64,000 nucleotides of DNA from Pterois miles (GCA_947000775.1 CAMQGK010000567.1:21482001-21546000), one strand, 5' to 3'. Counted from the stretch's first letter, positions 1 through 13,365 are shown. Program-made: numbers and translations. The notes: generated by a model from the letters alone, not told the origin.

Positions 1-2080
1 TAAGGGATTAAAGATTGTGGTTGAAGGGAACGCCACTGTAGCCAGACTTTCTGCATTGAATGTGAGCTTCGTGAGGTGAGAATTCGTCCAACAGAAACTT
101 AATTCCTTGGACATCTGGCTGGACACTGATATGGATTGGATTTCATGTGACTCCTTGTGCCTTCACCATCATTTCTTTCCTTTTCTGAAATGATTCTCCT
201 CTTTTTCCTTTTCTAAATTTTATTTAAGGTTAAAGAAATACATACACATACTTGTAAAGGGACATAAAAAGACAGCAGCAACAACATAAAAAAGACCAAG
301 TGCTACTCAACAGTACAGTGTCAAGACGTAAGTTCATATTTATATGCATACAACCAACCTCATATATAGATGCATATAGATTTATCTATATCTACATACG
401 CATTCATATACATATCCACTTTGTTGACCCTGATTCAAAGTATCCCACCCATGTTCAAATATTATATTCTGTTTTCTCAAGAACCCACTGATTCAAAAAC
501 ATTTTGAGCGTTCAGTGTTAAAGTGCTGTCTTTTTGTAGCTTTAAATAATGTATATATGCTTTCTCCATCATTATGAAAATGTTGTTCAGGTCTTTTCTT
601 TTTCTTTCCTTCATCATCCCTTAAATCACCAAACATTATTGATAAAGGATGACTACAGAAATTTGATTTGTAAACTGAGATCCACTTTTCAACGTTAATC
701 CAAAATAATCCAATAATCCAACTTCCTTACAATTTTATCTTTTTTTATCTGTTTTAGTTGTAAAATTCTAATGGAGACATCAAAAGTAGTTATGTAAATA
801 CATGCAAATATTTTCCCCCATCAGATACTTTTCTCTAACAAATCTTCCCAGCTTGACTGAATAGCTACTGGTGCAGCAGACATGTTATTTATAATGATAT
901 ATTTTTGGTTTATTTTTCTCCTATTCTTCCATGTTGTATCCTTAATATGATTTTGAATGACTCTCCTCTTAATTTAGAGCTGAAAAGCAAATCCATCAAA
1001 CACACAGATACAATCACTAGCGCTACTGATTACAAGAGGCCATGACTTGTGTTGCATTGTTATAACAGAAAGATTAAAAGGATGAAAAAGAGAAGCAAAT
1101 ATCAGATTTAACAGTAACCTCTTTAGCACAGGGCCAGGGATATTTCCTAACCTCGTGTACAGAAATGTTTTATAGGGTGGGCCTCCAGACGACCACCCGC
1201 TCGATGCTGCTCCCTGCCCAGTTCCGACTCCACTTGGCCGCTGTGCAACCTTCAACAACGCTAGAGAGGAAAGGGTGGGAGGGATAATAATGCGGGTGGG
1301 TGGTTCAGCTTTGTCCTCATTGCTCTAACACACACACACACTTTCTACTTGATGTCATCCCACATTTACAGCACTATGACATTATCCCTGCTACATCCAG
1401 TTATTAACTTCACACAGTTAAACAGTTTGCGTTCCTCTCTGGTCACTTGCTAAAGCATTTACACCAACCAGTGACCCGTGGCTCAGAGGACTGGGAGTTG
1501 CTCTATATTAGGAGAGACAAGGCAGACTAATTCAATTATTCCTCCAGTAATACAGTCGCAATTATCATTGTAATGGCTATATATTATATTCAGAGAATAG
1601 CCCACATGTGGTTTATTTGTCTGACTCATAAGTCATAATTATTACGATGGGATTTTTTGTTTCACAGTTGTAAGCAAACGTTAACATCACATTTCTCTAC
1701 TTATTAAACAGGCTCTGTTTGATTTTGTTTGGGTGTCATTTTGGTTTAGTGGGATTGTGATCTCTGCAGCAGTTTGACTGTGGTGTAATGATCACAGGGT
1801 CCACAAGGTCCAAGTCTGGTGGACTACAATGTAGAGCAAGTTTAGTATGTAAGGGTGTTAATGAGTGATAGTATTCTAGATAGTGGTAGTAATTCTACTT
1901 TGTACCAAATTGCGGTGATAAACTGAGGACTGAGCCTTAATGCACTTTTCTCACTCTCACTCTAACTTAAACTCCATCCCTCACTTACATTCACAACATT
2001 TGGGTTGTGACTGACAGAATAGGATCGAGCAGTTGAGATGAGGTTTCTCTGTGGGTTGGGTCTAGTCTACAAGATGAGAA
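1..2080. other. Intergenic DNA, no gene seen
   Basis: AT-rich non-coding sequence. Open frames here are short, lack recognisable domains and are not bounded by convincing splice sites. A short (CA)n run lies near 1328-1341 and an AT-rich 'atata/cat' stretch at 340-420. No gene, RNA or complete mobile element was recognised. Confidence 0.6.
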
Positions 2081-2274
2081 GCTCAGCAGGTCAGGATAAA
2101 AACATTTTAATTCAAAAGAGCCAGCTGTAAGCTATGACTTATAGCTTCCACATGCACACGTCCGAAAATTCAAAATCGTTGTCCACAAAGACAACGTCCA
2201 CTTCTTATATGTAGTCTATCACCCCCACTAGACATGTTTGATGACATATAGAATAAAACATAAATGAAAATACT

Positions 2275-2470
2275 CTCCTGTTGTCCAGTCTGGGCGTTGT
2301 CCTTTTTTCATCATAAACTTTAACCCTTTTTGGTCACCTAAAAATATCTTATTTAGCTTTCCTCAGCGCCACCCTCTCTTGTCACTCCTGGTTGCAAAAA
2401 ACAAAGATGGCGGTGGCCAAAATGCCAAACTCAAGGCTTCAAAACAAGCCCCCAGAAACAGTGCTGGGAT
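2275..2470 (+). repeat. Dispersed teleost repeat fragment (family R1)
   Basis: The segment carries 'tgtccagtctgggcgttgtcc' followed about 100 bases later by 'ggttgcaaaaaacaaagatg' and 'ccaaaatgccaaactcaagg'. The first part recurs, diverged, near 4740-4765. I recall these phrases as part of a very common non-coding teleost interspersed repeat, probably a non-autonomous DNA transposon. Neither terminus can be defined here. Confidence 0.5.
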
Positions 2471-2670
2471 TTGAGGCAAATTTTGTAGGTAGTATTACAA
2501 CCACTGTGTTGGTCACTTGATGCCATTGGACCCAAAGACTTTTCCCCTTACACTTACATGGGGAAAGAGTCATTTGTAACTCAGGGGATCATTTTCTTTT
2601 TAGGTGAATCAACCTCCCAGTATGAACACTTGAGCCATTATTTAAATAATTGTAAAATGAATAGCTGAAT

Positions 2671-2960
2671 CCAGAGTTATTTCCCTACCTCCAGTCATGT
2701 GAATGAGCCCCAGACTGCAGCTGGACCAAAGGCAGGGAGGCGGAGTTAAAGAAAACGCTACTGCGTCTGTTCTATAGGCCCTGTGGATGAAGATCACCGG
2801 AGTCGAGCCATTTTGGCATTTTGACTCTCATAGGAATGAATGGGAGTCTGCCTCCAATGCTGTATCCAGTTCTCTTTATACATCCAGGCTTCACACCTCT
2901 AGTCCACAAACCAATGGGTAACATCATGATGACTATATTCACTTCTTATAAACAGTCTGA
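2671..2960 (+). repeat. Dispersed repeat fragment (family R1), copy near 2.7-2.96 kb
   Basis: It shares 'ccagagttatttccct', 'gagccattttgg', 'aatgaatggg' and 'gctgtatccagttctc' in the same order with 8094-8377. It continues to 'cttcttataaacagtctgag', which resembles the usual end of this teleost repeat. It is non-coding, and the order of shared blocks rather than overall identity supports the call. Confidence 0.55.
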
Positions 2961-3680
2961 GTCTCCTACAGGTTTCTGTCTGTGAAGATAACATTACGTT
3001 GAGGACAGAGTAAACTTCTGTACTTGCTTTTTCACTGTCACTTGTATCAGAAAGTAAACAAAAGAATGCGACGGGGAGTGTAATTAAACCTCACTACGGC
3101 CTGATCATGTACGATACTCACTGTTGCTCTTTGACCAGGTCAAGCAGTTTGAAAATGGGTTTGCTGATGGATGCCACTTTCAGGACATAATCAGGAATGC
3201 TTTGTTCAAAGTTTCCATTTCCGTGCAGCCGAGACAGAGAGGAGCATGACGTTTAAACAGTCTGCTGAGGTTAAAGATGAGGCGTTTACGAACGTGTTGA
3301 CATTTTTTATTTTATCTTGGCCCTGTGAGCATGTATTTTATGTCTAAAGGCAAATAAAAATGAAAGGTAATGTTCTCCAGTTTCACCTGGAACATCCTCT
3401 GTTTACTGTGGCCTGGCTTCAACTGTTCTCAACCACTTTCCAGTAGTATACTTACTAATCCACTATTTTATAAATTCCTTCCCAATGTTTTTTCATTCTC
3501 TTACATGTTGCCTTCAGGGTGACATTTTTCTTTCCTTGTTCTCCAACCAGACGAAAACAGGCATTCGTTTCCCGCAGCGCTGGGATGCAGCTTTTTGGAG
3601 TCAGCTGTGTTTTGGCGTCTCTTGCATTTGGTCTGTCAGCGCTATGCGACTGTGTCGAACCAGAGTTAGGGCTAAGGCGA

Positions 3681-3700
3681 GTGTGTGTGTGTGTGTGTGT
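3681..3700 (+). repeat. (GT)n microsatellite
   Basis: Ten perfect GT dinucleotides. The Val-Cys-rich open frames crossing it are artefacts of the repeat. Confidence 0.95.
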
Positions 3701-4424
3701 TACCAGGAGGGGACGTATCCACATCAATAAAGAGACTGAATTCCACATTAATCAAAAACAAATCATGGCAAACCGCAGGATCAAAGACCTGTCAGCTTTA
3801 AAGATGGCTTCATGCCCTACAAACTTTGAAAACTCGCTTTTAGCTCATCAAGAACTCAACTTCCACCCGGAGACAGCATGAGTACAGCTCAGAAGAAGGT
3901 TGTGAGGCTCCTTTCAAAGGGCTTTCTCTCTCTCTCTCTCTCTTTTCTCTTTCCTCCTGCAAATAATGAACAGACTAAAATAAAGCTCAATATCTGCCCT
4001 ACATTGTAAGAGCCCAGTCTGAAGCAATTAATCTTTCGAAAAGCTTCTTAAGACAAGAAGCAAGTGCACACCACCAATTTTTTCATTTAAATTGAAGGCA
4101 GTATAATAGCTGACATGGCTGTACTGCCCTCGTCCTCGTCTTTGCTGCACTCTAGTTATTCCGGCGCTCAACGCAGATTCATGTCAAAGTTCAGCGACAG
4201 CCTGAGGTTCACATAGTACATCATGTCAGGTTATTAATGGGGCATGAATTAGGACTTCATGCAATTATCATGGTAAGTTGTCTTTTATTTAACTATTATA
4301 TCCTGTCAAAATTAATGGTTTTTATTCTAATGTATTCATTTGTTAATTTCCTCTTTTTCTGCACTTTTAGATTCATTGTAAACATGATTTGGTTAAAGAT
4401 CCTCACCAGTGGACCCTCCAGGTC

Positions 4425-4980
4425 TGAGAAGTGAAGCCAACGCTGAAATGCCTTAAACTTGCATTCTTTCTAATAGCCAGCAGGGGGCGACTCCTCTGGT
4501 TGCAAAATAAGTCTGATTGTATAGAAGTCTATAAGAAAATGAGCCTACTTCTCACTTGATTTATTACCTCAGTAAACACTAAACATGAGTTTATGGTCTC
4601 AATTGCAAATTCAAGTCTCCTTCAATAGAGCATGTTGTTTATTTAATAAATTTTGGTCCCATGTAGAGTCAAATGACCATAAAGCAGAGTATAATTTAGG
4701 GTGTGGCCACCTTGTGACTGACAGATCACTACCACAGCATCGTCCAGTCTGGGAGTTGTCCCTGTTTTCGTCTTACAACTCTCTGATCGGCAAAAATGTC
4801 TTATTCAGTGTTTTTGTTCTACTTAGCTCCACCGTCTCATCTCACATCTGGTGTGTGTGTGTGTTCAATTACCTTGTTAAAAAAATCCCAGATTATGCAA
4901 ATTTTCTTGATTTAAAAAGTTTAGCAACTCTTCATGTGTCCACACACTCGTGTAAATTGCATATTGGACCATGACTGGCT
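4425..4980 (+). repeat. Dispersed repeat fragment (family R1), longest copy
   Basis: It begins around 'gtgaagccaacg', includes 'ccagcagggggcgactcctc', 'ctcacttgatttattacctc' and 'gtgtggccaccttgtgactg', then the 'gtccagtctgggagttgtcc' block shared with 2285-2305. I recall these phrases together in a widespread teleost interspersed repeat. No protein is encoded; the 129-codon open frame at 4585-4974 lies inside this repeat. Confidence 0.55.
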
Positions 4981-5568
4981 CCCAAACTGGCTGTGATGTC
5001 ACAAAATCCTGCTCATTCACACACATCAGATTTAAAGTGAGCACAGAGAAATGTTCCTCTTCAGCAGGTTAATGTGAAAACAGCCTTCTAGTGTCAAACT
5101 GCACATACATCATTCTGGACAGTGAAGGTCAAACACCCAAGTGAAGTAACAATAACCTTCCTTCCTCGCAACAGTTTACCTTCCAGGTGTGCTAACAGCA
5201 ACAAACCTCGGTGAGAACATTTCTGATGCGCTATGTCACCACGTCACTGAGTGTCGAAATTGACTTCATGTCGCCCACAACGCACATCCTGCCTCACAGT
5301 GTTTTTCTCAGCCTGCACTGAGATCAAACAGACTTGGGTAAGCCACAGCCGTCAGGATCGGTCAGCTCCGCTCGCCGCTCATCTTTAGCAGCGGTTGACT
5401 ACGGGACATGAAAACGATCACAGGCTTTAGCGCGAGGCTGCTGTGGTCTGGACATCTGGCTGCGCGGTAGCCACACACAACTGCCATTACTGGTGTATTT
5501 GTGTTTACATGTTAGGTTTTCTTATAGCAAACACATGCGACAAATATTTCCATGTTTCCATGTCCATG

Positions 5569-6377
5569 TTAAAGGGTACCATTGGTATTTTTTAAACTGG
5601 ACCCTACTTTGCTATTTTTGTGTCACTAATAGAAACAACAATTTCTATTATTGAGGGAGAGCGCTGTAGACAGCAGCTGCTCACAAGCTGCTCATAAGCT
5701 GAATTTGATGCTATTGGGGCAAGCTAGCACTGTCATTTACGTCTACTAAAAGTGCTTGTTTTTGCCATGACAGGCTCTGAATGTTATTATAAGTGTCTGA
5801 CAGCATGGAAAGAGTCTTGCTCAAGGATAAGTCTTGTTCTGAAATCTCCTGAGGTGACGTGTAATAGTGGAATACATCCTTGGTGTCAGCCAGGCAGAGT
5901 TTGTTGTGTTGGAATACAGAAAACGTAGCTTAGTGTTATCTAAAAGATTTTCAGTGTCATGGCTGAATATTTAGATGATTTCAACAATGTAGACGAGGTC
6001 TTTCAGTTCAGTGGCTGCCTGAATTTATTTGAGGACAAATATTCAGATTTCAAATTGAGACTTGTCCTTGAGCAGTACTTGGACACGATGACAAATAAAC
6101 TGGATCAAGAGAAATGTAGCAAAAATGGTTTAATTCTCTACAGGGTCCTTCCCATATTGTTGTCAGTTACTTGTAATAACAACCTGAGCCTTTCAGTGGC
6201 AAAAACAAGCACTTTTAGTACGCGTAACATGTCACTGACTCTGGTTTCATGGCTGCTGTTTACAGCGTTATCCCTCAATACTGGACCAATTTCAAAAATT
6301 GTTGTCCCTTTAGTCAATTAGACATAAAAACATGGGAAAATAAGGTCCAGGTTGAAAAATACCAACGTCACCCTTAA
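5569..6377. mobile_element. Foldback (long-TIR) DNA transposon with TTAA target sites
   Basis: The left end TTAAAGGGTACCATTGGTAT is matched in reverse complement by the right end, which reads TTAAGGGTGACGTTGGTAT on the other strand. The similarity continues inward for roughly 220 bases per arm, for example 'actaaaagtgcttgtttttg' near 5745-5764 against its reverse complement near 6198-6217. TTAA flanks both ends at 5569-5572 and 6374-6377, as expected for piggyBac- or Kolobok-type elements. The central 350 bases are single copy and include an ATG-initiated frame at 5959. The element is non-autonomous as it stands, because no full transposase is present. Confidence 0.75.
5959..6160 (+). other. 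Possible leftover transposon exon inside the foldback element
   Basis: An ATG at 5959, placed in the single-copy core between the inverted arms, opens an acidic frame starting MAEYLDDFNNVDEV and containing LFEDKYSD. Beyond about 6160 the frame reads into the right arm and loses meaning. By position it could be the first exon of the parent element's protein, retained after internal deletion. I do not recognise a domain with certainty, and it may be non-functional. Confidence 0.3.
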
Positions 6378-6399
6378 GCTCATATTCATAATAGTCACG

Positions 6400-8090
6400 A
6401 TAAAGATAAGGTTTAAACAGCCTGAGTGCAGAGGAATGTGTGGGTGACTGTGTTTACCTCTGAGTGTTTATCTCAGTTGAGGGCAGAGTTTTATGGCCAG
6501 ATCTGATTTATGGTGCTCGTTGTGCCCGTGGGAAATAGGGGGCAGAGGTAGGAACGTGTGACATACAGTGCTGTCCTTGCATGGTCCTATCACACATCGA
6601 GAATCAATGGACCTTTCTGATTGAGGTGGCACGAGGAAAAGAAATGACTGCTTTCCATCCATATGTTTTGCACTGTGCTGTTCTTTATGTGTGTGTAATT
6701 CAGCATATATGCACATACTGTTTTCACATCACATTTCGAGTGCATCCTAGATGACGATTTTGTCTGTGTGTAACAAGACCCATGATGACTTATTAACTGC
6801 TCACCAGTTGTTGGGCTTCACTGGAATGATATACAGCTTTGAGGCCGTAGCAAGTCAGTACTTGACCGCTGTGCTCCACGGCGAACAAATCCTGATCTTA
6901 CCCCTGGCTAACCCAGAGCTTCCTCCCATGAATCCTGTCTTTTATGACCCAGAAGTTTAATGTTGACAAAACGAGCATGGTGTGAACTTTTGGAGCTTTT
7001 CAAAAGGCTTCTTGACAGCCACAGATGGAGAAGTTTCATTATAGTGCATTATGGGCACCCAAGGCGCCAATGGAGAGTAAAAGCTCTCGATACTTATGTC
7101 AAAGATGTTCTTTTTTTTGCTTAAATTTCTATGCAGTGAATAGATGAATACATGAAGGTTCCAATTAACAATGGCTAATGGGAGACATTAATGCGATAGT
7201 ATATGTATTATGGGCACTGCACAGAAAGGCAGACTTTCAGTATTTTTCTTGGATGGTATGCAGGTTATGCTTCTTTCAGATGCACGTAGCAAAAGGGTCA
7301 AGGCTCTGACAGCCGTCAATTTCTGCGGTTAGCTGAGGAGGAAGCAATTACAAAGTTTATCGCTGAAGCCAAGTTTACAGACTTCTGAAAAAATGCATGT
7401 TGAGAGTTCTAGGTGCAGAGAAATATGGGTGTCTGACCATAATTTAGATTTTTATTTCCATCTTTCCACGACTGGAGAGATATAACTATTGCACTTTTAT
7501 ATTTTCATAAAACTCTATGAAAGCATTTGTGTGCTTGTCTTAAATGCAGACTCTGTAATAAGACAGAAGACAGATGATTGTCCACAAAGCTTTGCTGTCC
7601 TGGTTTGATGGAGGTGACACGAGGCTTCATGCTTGACTTCACTGGCCAATCAGGAGCCATGTGTGTCTGTGGGTTGAAAGGTTAACTGGCTCATTAGTCG
7701 ATGCTCTTTTTGATATGGCTAATGATCAACTTTGTTTGCTGTTTAACGCTTGAGGCTTTCTAAGATGTCCAAAGAATGCAAAGTCCTTTTGAAGTCCGAC
7801 ACAGAGATCAAGCTTGGCATGCTTTTCTTTAGGATAGGATTTTGGATTATGGGTGTTTCTGCAACTACAAACATTTTGGATTCATGTTGAAAATTGCAGT
7901 GCTTGATAAATATATACACAGTATTGTTACCTACAATAGTTAGTAAATAATGTGATTTGATAAAATTTATGAGGCATTTTATGGATCCAAACACCACTTT
8001 TCTGTTACTTTACACCATATTAGAAGTATTTATTTGGTTACAAATCATTAATATGAGTCTGTCATACACTTCTGTGTCTGTACCACGACA
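6400..8090. other. Intergenic DNA, no gene seen
   Basis: Unique-looking sequence with only short open frames without domains (for example 6751-6960 and 7743-7997). No RNA gene, splice-bounded exon or repeat end was recognised. Confidence 0.5.
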
Positions 8091-8093
8091 GAG

Positions 8094-8377
8094 TCCAGAG
8101 TTATTTCCCTTCCTTCCCGTTATGGCTATGGAGACCCAGACTGAGACAACAGCACAAGCCACGACGTTGGGACCCTGTGACCGAGTCATGTGACCGAGCG
8201 GACTCCACTGGGCATATAGGATATGTGCAGTAAGGCCCAATAAACCCCTGAAAGATCCTGGTACTTTTCCAGATGGAAGTTGAGCCATTTTGGCTTCATG
8301 TGCCACTGAACATCTTTCACAGAAATGAATGGGGCCCCGCCTCCAACGCTGTATCCAGTTCTCCTTATCCACTCACA
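8094..8377 (+). repeat. Dispersed repeat fragment (family R1), copy near 8.1-8.4 kb
   Basis: Colinear with 2671-2888: 'ccagagttatttccct', 'gagccattttgg', 'gaatgaatgggg' and 'gctgtatccagttctcctta'. It has about 60 extra bases in the middle compared with that copy. Non-coding. Confidence 0.55.
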
Positions 8378-8379
8378 CA

Positions 8380-9760
8380 GGTGACCCTCAAAATCAAGAA
8401 AAAACAGGTTAAGATCACCTTTTCTTCTGAAGTATTTACTGCGTGTCCTTACCAAACAGTTTAGTAATTGTGGATTTTGAACTACATTTGCAAATTAACT
8501 AATTAACTTAATTAATTCAAATATTCCTTTTGAATTCATTCCCATTAGTTTGAGATGTTAACAGTCAAAGTTAACGCAGCAGACCTTGCTAGCTGGCATT
8601 TAGCTGCAATACTAGCAAAAATGTATTTTCCACAACATTTCCAACAGTACAATAACTGTCATGAAGCACAATCATATTTTATAATTTTTGTGTGTGAACA
8701 CTGACATCTTATTATAATTTTTTTCAGGGTGTAGAGAAATTAAAAAAAATCTGCATTTACAATGATGCACAAGGCTTGAATAAAATGGATTTCAATGTCT
8801 TCAAAATATCAGAAAAAATAAATAATTAGATAAATACTGTAATGTCATGGTAAGGACATTTAGTAAGAGCAAGTGATGAAAACCATGAAAAATAAACATG
8901 TTACAGATTAAACTCACTAACCACTATATGTTATTTTGTGTACCTGTTTGTATGTATTACATATTGATAAAATTAAAACTCATACATGTTAAGGTTTGGT
9001 CAAAGTGACTGTAGTTGCAGAAACATCCTTATATGCAATTCATCCATATCATTTTGTCCATTTCTATCTCTGTATTTCTCTGTATTTTGGTTTGTAGAGA
9101 GTTCCTGTATTTTCCAGCAGTCAGAGTATTCCTTGGCAGTAATGAGGTACATGCCAGCTGTGCAGAGGGTGCGCCTGCATTTAAGTGTTTTCTTGCTTAA
9201 CAATTCACTCACCAGTTCAGACTTTTCCAAAACACATTTATAGGGTTTACAGCCTTTGTGTGGGCCCCGGGGCAGGTTCTCTCCCTGACACCATCAATGA
9301 AGAATTGAATAAGAGGCTCTTAGAGACATTCGAATTAACCTGGCTGTCTCAGTTAACTGTTATTTTGATGGATAATAGAAAATGTGTTGCTGCAGAAAGA
9401 CACTTCTCCGGGGCAAAGGAGTGGTTTTCAACAAATCATTTCTCTGAAGAGCTCCGAACGGATGGCGGATCATAAACTTTCTTAACATTTTAATTACCTC
9501 AAATAGCAGATACTAATTGTAATGTGGAATGTGAAACTGATTGAGTTACACAATAGCCTCATGAATTGTTGTCTTGATCTTATATTACATGTTAATGCAT
9601 GCTCATGCTCATTTGTTGAAAATTAGACTTCTTGTAGCCAATGAAATAGTGATTGAATTGATATTACATTATTCAGATAATAGAATAATGTCCCACCCCA
9701 GACATAATATCATTATCTATTGAAACGAGCTGATAGGAGAATATATTGTTACACACCTCT
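8380..9760. other. AT-rich intergenic DNA
   Basis: No gene or repeat end recognised. The open frame at 9185-9475 is 96 codons long but has no recognisable domain, no splice context and ordinary composition. Confidence 0.45.
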
Positions 9761-9769
9761 CATTGAAAT

Positions 9770-10000
9770 CAGATTCTTCCCCAGTGATTAATGCCATCCC
9801 TCTGTTTCTCCTCTGTCGTTATGTCTTTGCTTTTCTTGCATTGTGTTACTTGCTAGCTTGCTAAATTGTTAGCCTCTGTGGCTTCTAGACTCAGACTTTA
9901 ACACTGATATTGCCATTGCTGAGCATATAATGTACATGTTGTAAATACAAGCTTACGAGTTTCATTTCAAGGCCCCATAAACATTATGGTCATTTCTACA
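9770..10000 (+). repeat. Diverged partial copy of the 18.2-18.66 kb element
   Basis: The phrases 'tgtttctcctctgtcgttatg', 'ttaacactgatattgccattgct' and 'tcatttcaaggccccataaa' parallel 'tgtttctcctctgtcattatg', 'gtaacattaatattaccattgct' and 'ccatttgaaggcaccataaa' at 18468-18668 in the same order. This is the right half only. It is more decayed than the other copy. Confidence 0.5.
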
Positions 10001-10004
10001 CAGT

Positions 10005-11690
10005 TCTACAACTGTGTATTTTGTATATGTAGCGACATATTTCTAAGACAATATACCTAGTCCTAACATAAACAAACTACTGTAACTCCGAAATAGTATA
10101 AAAACTAAGCCTCTCTTAAAATTTGAAACAAAAAATCGAAAAGTCAAAAACTAAACCAAAAACTAAGTGAAAATTCAAAGCTATTATAACCTCGGTGGGC
10201 AGTCTGTGTAATCACTAGCGATGTGGGTCCCAGTCAGTCCAGACCGGTCTGGATTTGTTCAGGTCACAGAGCAGCTGTTTGGGCTCTTTAGGCAACAGGA
10301 GCAGAAGAGAGATCAGACATGGACCAGGTCATCAGATGAGACGACGGAGTCAATATTTGCACAACACAGACGTTTAGGGGAACCTATTAACCTCATCTGA
10401 GCAGATCTTTTCTCTGTCTCTCTCTCTCTGTCTTAATATTTAGGTGTCTGACCGTTCTCGCTGACAGGGTTAACTACGGGATAACAAGGCATACAGACTG
10501 CTTACAGCTGGGGTTCCTCAGTGTTTACGGGTTTATGCCAGCGACTGTAAAAAGGTTTTCTGGCCTCCGTGCTGTTTACATTGTCCAGTCTCTATCACAT
10601 CAACACTCTTTAAAGCCCTAATTGGGAATTCTTACTCATACATTCTTACACTTGAATTTGCAGATAGGGTCTTTTTGCAACTTTAAGTCTCCTCAAAATA
10701 AAGGCACATTTTGGTCCAATTGAAAATACTATTGTTTATACCCTTTAAACATGATTAAAATGCCTTTTTAGCTGTTAATTGAATTGGACCATTAAAGGTG
10801 CCAGTACCCTAATTCAACAGTTGCATGACATGATCATCGTCCGTGTCTTGTATATATTTATATGTATATCTTAGTAATATATTCCACTTCAAATGTATTT
10901 TTGTATGCATTTCTTTACATATGATGTACATTTCCACAGTTTGTACATGAATGTAAATTTGTTTAAAACGTGCATAGATATTTATACAAATCAAATTGTA
11001 CACAAATATAATATTGTATACATGCTACTATAAAACAAACAGAAAATATGATATCTGGGTAACACTTCATTTTACAGGTCTGCACATTTCATGGTAATTA
11101 GGTGATAATTAGCTAGAAACCTATTTCAAATTTCTTTGGAATTACTGCCATATTACCCCAATATTTACCTAAAAAACTATCAAAACTTACTTTATTATAA
11201 GCACTATTTAATAATTATATTCCAGTATTGTCCAGTAGTAGTAGTGTTTTATTTAATACATTTCCAGGAAAAAAAATACAAATTTAATTTATATGCTATA
11301 GTTCCATGTCTGTGGAAAAGTAGATAATAATTTGTAAATAACATATTCGAAATTTCTTTAAAATTTTTAAAGTCAACATTTCCACCTTGCAATAATGGTA
11401 AATACATAGTCTCACAGGCATAACCGTGAGCTGAAGCATTTATTACCTACGCTTAGTGCTTAGCGCTTAACACTGCATAGCTAAACTCTCCAGGAGGAGT
11501 CAGTATGCAATAAGAATTAAAAGTACTCATGTGGGCAAATATCAGAAGTGCTGCTACTCAGATACCAATGAGTACTGGCCCAATTAAGGCACTTATCTGA
11601 ATGTATATCGGTCACTTTAAAAGCAGTTCAAAACACACACCTGATGCCATAAGTGGACCTGCAGTCTCAGCATAGCAGCAGCAGACGCAA
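10005..11690. other. Intergenic DNA, no gene seen
   Basis: Low-GC sequence. A TC-rich run lies near 10410-10432. 10840-11340 is strongly AT-rich. No coding exon or RNA gene was recognised. Confidence 0.45.
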
Positions 11691-11890
11691 ATCAAAAATC
11701 AAGAATCAAGAGGAAACTTAATTGTCATTATGCAAGCTTGATGAAATTGCAGTTGTATCATTCTCCAATGGTGCATTGAATATAAAAAACTTCACACATA
11801 AAATAAGGCACGAATGAGATAAAAGATTCGCAATAAATATCAGCGATAAAAAGTGCAGAGCCTGAGCAATACACAAATAACTTTGGACCT
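11690..11890 (-). mobile_element. LINE 3'-end fragment (CR1/L2/Rex-like), minus orientation
   Basis: Read on the minus strand, the segment has the typical fish LINE end: 'gcaatttcatcaagcttgca', then 'taatgacaattaagtttcc', then short 'tcttgattcttgattttt' tail repeats. The same kind of end, in plus orientation, occurs at 21275-21340. It is strongly 5' truncated, with no coding sequence. Confidence 0.5.
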
Positions 11891-12659
11891 CTCTTGCAGT
11901 GAGATATTCTGGCCTCAGCTATTTTTCTATTGATGACAAATGAGGATGAATTGGTGTAAACTTAACCTGGCATATTGTGAAGTGGAGATGAAGAGGAAGA
12001 GGGAGGAAATAGGCCGTTACACCCAATAAGAGGATGCAGGCGATATGTGGGACGTAACTGCTGACAAATCAGATAGATAAGTATCCTGGCAATCTGTTTT
12101 AGCAGATAGTCTGGCAACTTCTGGACCCACTTGTGTGTGTTGGTTTGAGTATGTGAAGCTTTTAGCTGCTGTAAGCAACAATTTCACCCTCCTTTTTCTT
12201 CTGAACTTTGGGCATTGGAGTGTTTGCTAAAGGTGTAACTCTAGCTTCCCTTATTCCAGACTTTAGCAGCCGCCAGGAGTCTGATCATCAGTCACCAGAG
12301 ATGGGTTTCGAAGCTACGAAGACAAACAAAGTCACCCACTACAAACACCTACTGCTCGGCTGGTCTCAACTCCCCATGTGCTCTGAAATCCGCCGGGGAG
12401 GCTGGGGCCACCGGCCAGGGTCAGTGAGGTTGAAATAACATAGCTACTTCAGTTTGACCCCTCAATTAAGGCACAACCGCCATCCTTCATTTGATCTGCC
12501 AGCAGATATCGCATCCCCCTCTCAGGGTTATTTAGCCCACTGACAGATGATTGCCTGTAATTGGATTGTATGCATGTAGTATGCATGTATGCAGTATGTG
12601 TGTTTCTATTTAGGGAATGGGCTGTACTGAGAAATCCAATAATGACACAAAAAAACTCT

Positions 12660-13365
12660 GGCTGTCAAAGTTTGCTTTAATGCCACTAATTTCTTTAACA
12701 CATTAAGACAACTTGCGATCTTTAGGGTCAGTTTTAAAGCTAGAGTGATGACACTGTGTCATATGAAAGTAGAAAACCTACAGAAGCCACTGGTGCCAAC
12801 CATGTCATAGTAGCTTGTTGTGAATGAAGCTAAATAACACTCCAAACTTACACAATATTTTGATGGAAGAAAAACTGTCATGTCCATTTTCAAAGGGGTC
12901 TCTTGACCTCTGACCTCAAGATATGTGAATGAAAATGGGTTCTGTGGGTACCCACGAGTCTGCCTTTTACAGACACGACCACTTTATGATGATCACATGC
13001 AGTTTGGATCAAATTATAGTCAAGTCAGCACACTGACATACTGATAGCTGTTGTTGTCTGTTGGGCTGCAGTTCAACATGTTATGATTTGAGAATATTTT
13101 TGTGCCAAATGCAGTATTTGTGAGGATTTCTGGACAAAATCTGTCATTGTTTTGTGTTGTTAATCGATTCCCAATAATATATATAATAAAGCAGCATATT
13201 TGCACATTCCCATGTTGATAACAGTATTAAATAATACATTACAAATCTACCTTTAAGGTACATAAACAGAACAGATAAAAAAGTGTGATTAATTTGCAAT
13301 TAATCACGTGAATCTATGGACAATCATGCAATTAATCATGATTAAATATTTTAATTGACTGACAA
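12660..13365 (+). mobile_element. Non-autonomous DNA transposon, family A, copy 1
   Basis: About 700 bases that recur in reverse complement at 26514-27600. Diagnostic blocks are 'cactaatttctttaacacat', 'atatgaaagtagaaaaccta', 'aacactccaaactta', 'cttgacctctgacctcaaga', 'gggtacccacgagtct', 'gatgatcacatgcagtttgg' and the 'attaatcatgattaa' end. It encodes no protein. I recall this as a high-copy teleost repeat of DNA-transposon type; the superfamily is not assigned. Confidence 0.7.

Noticed and set aside
9185..9475. 96-codon plus-strand frame as a possible gene
   Set aside because: No domain, no splice signals of quality, and composition like its surroundings.
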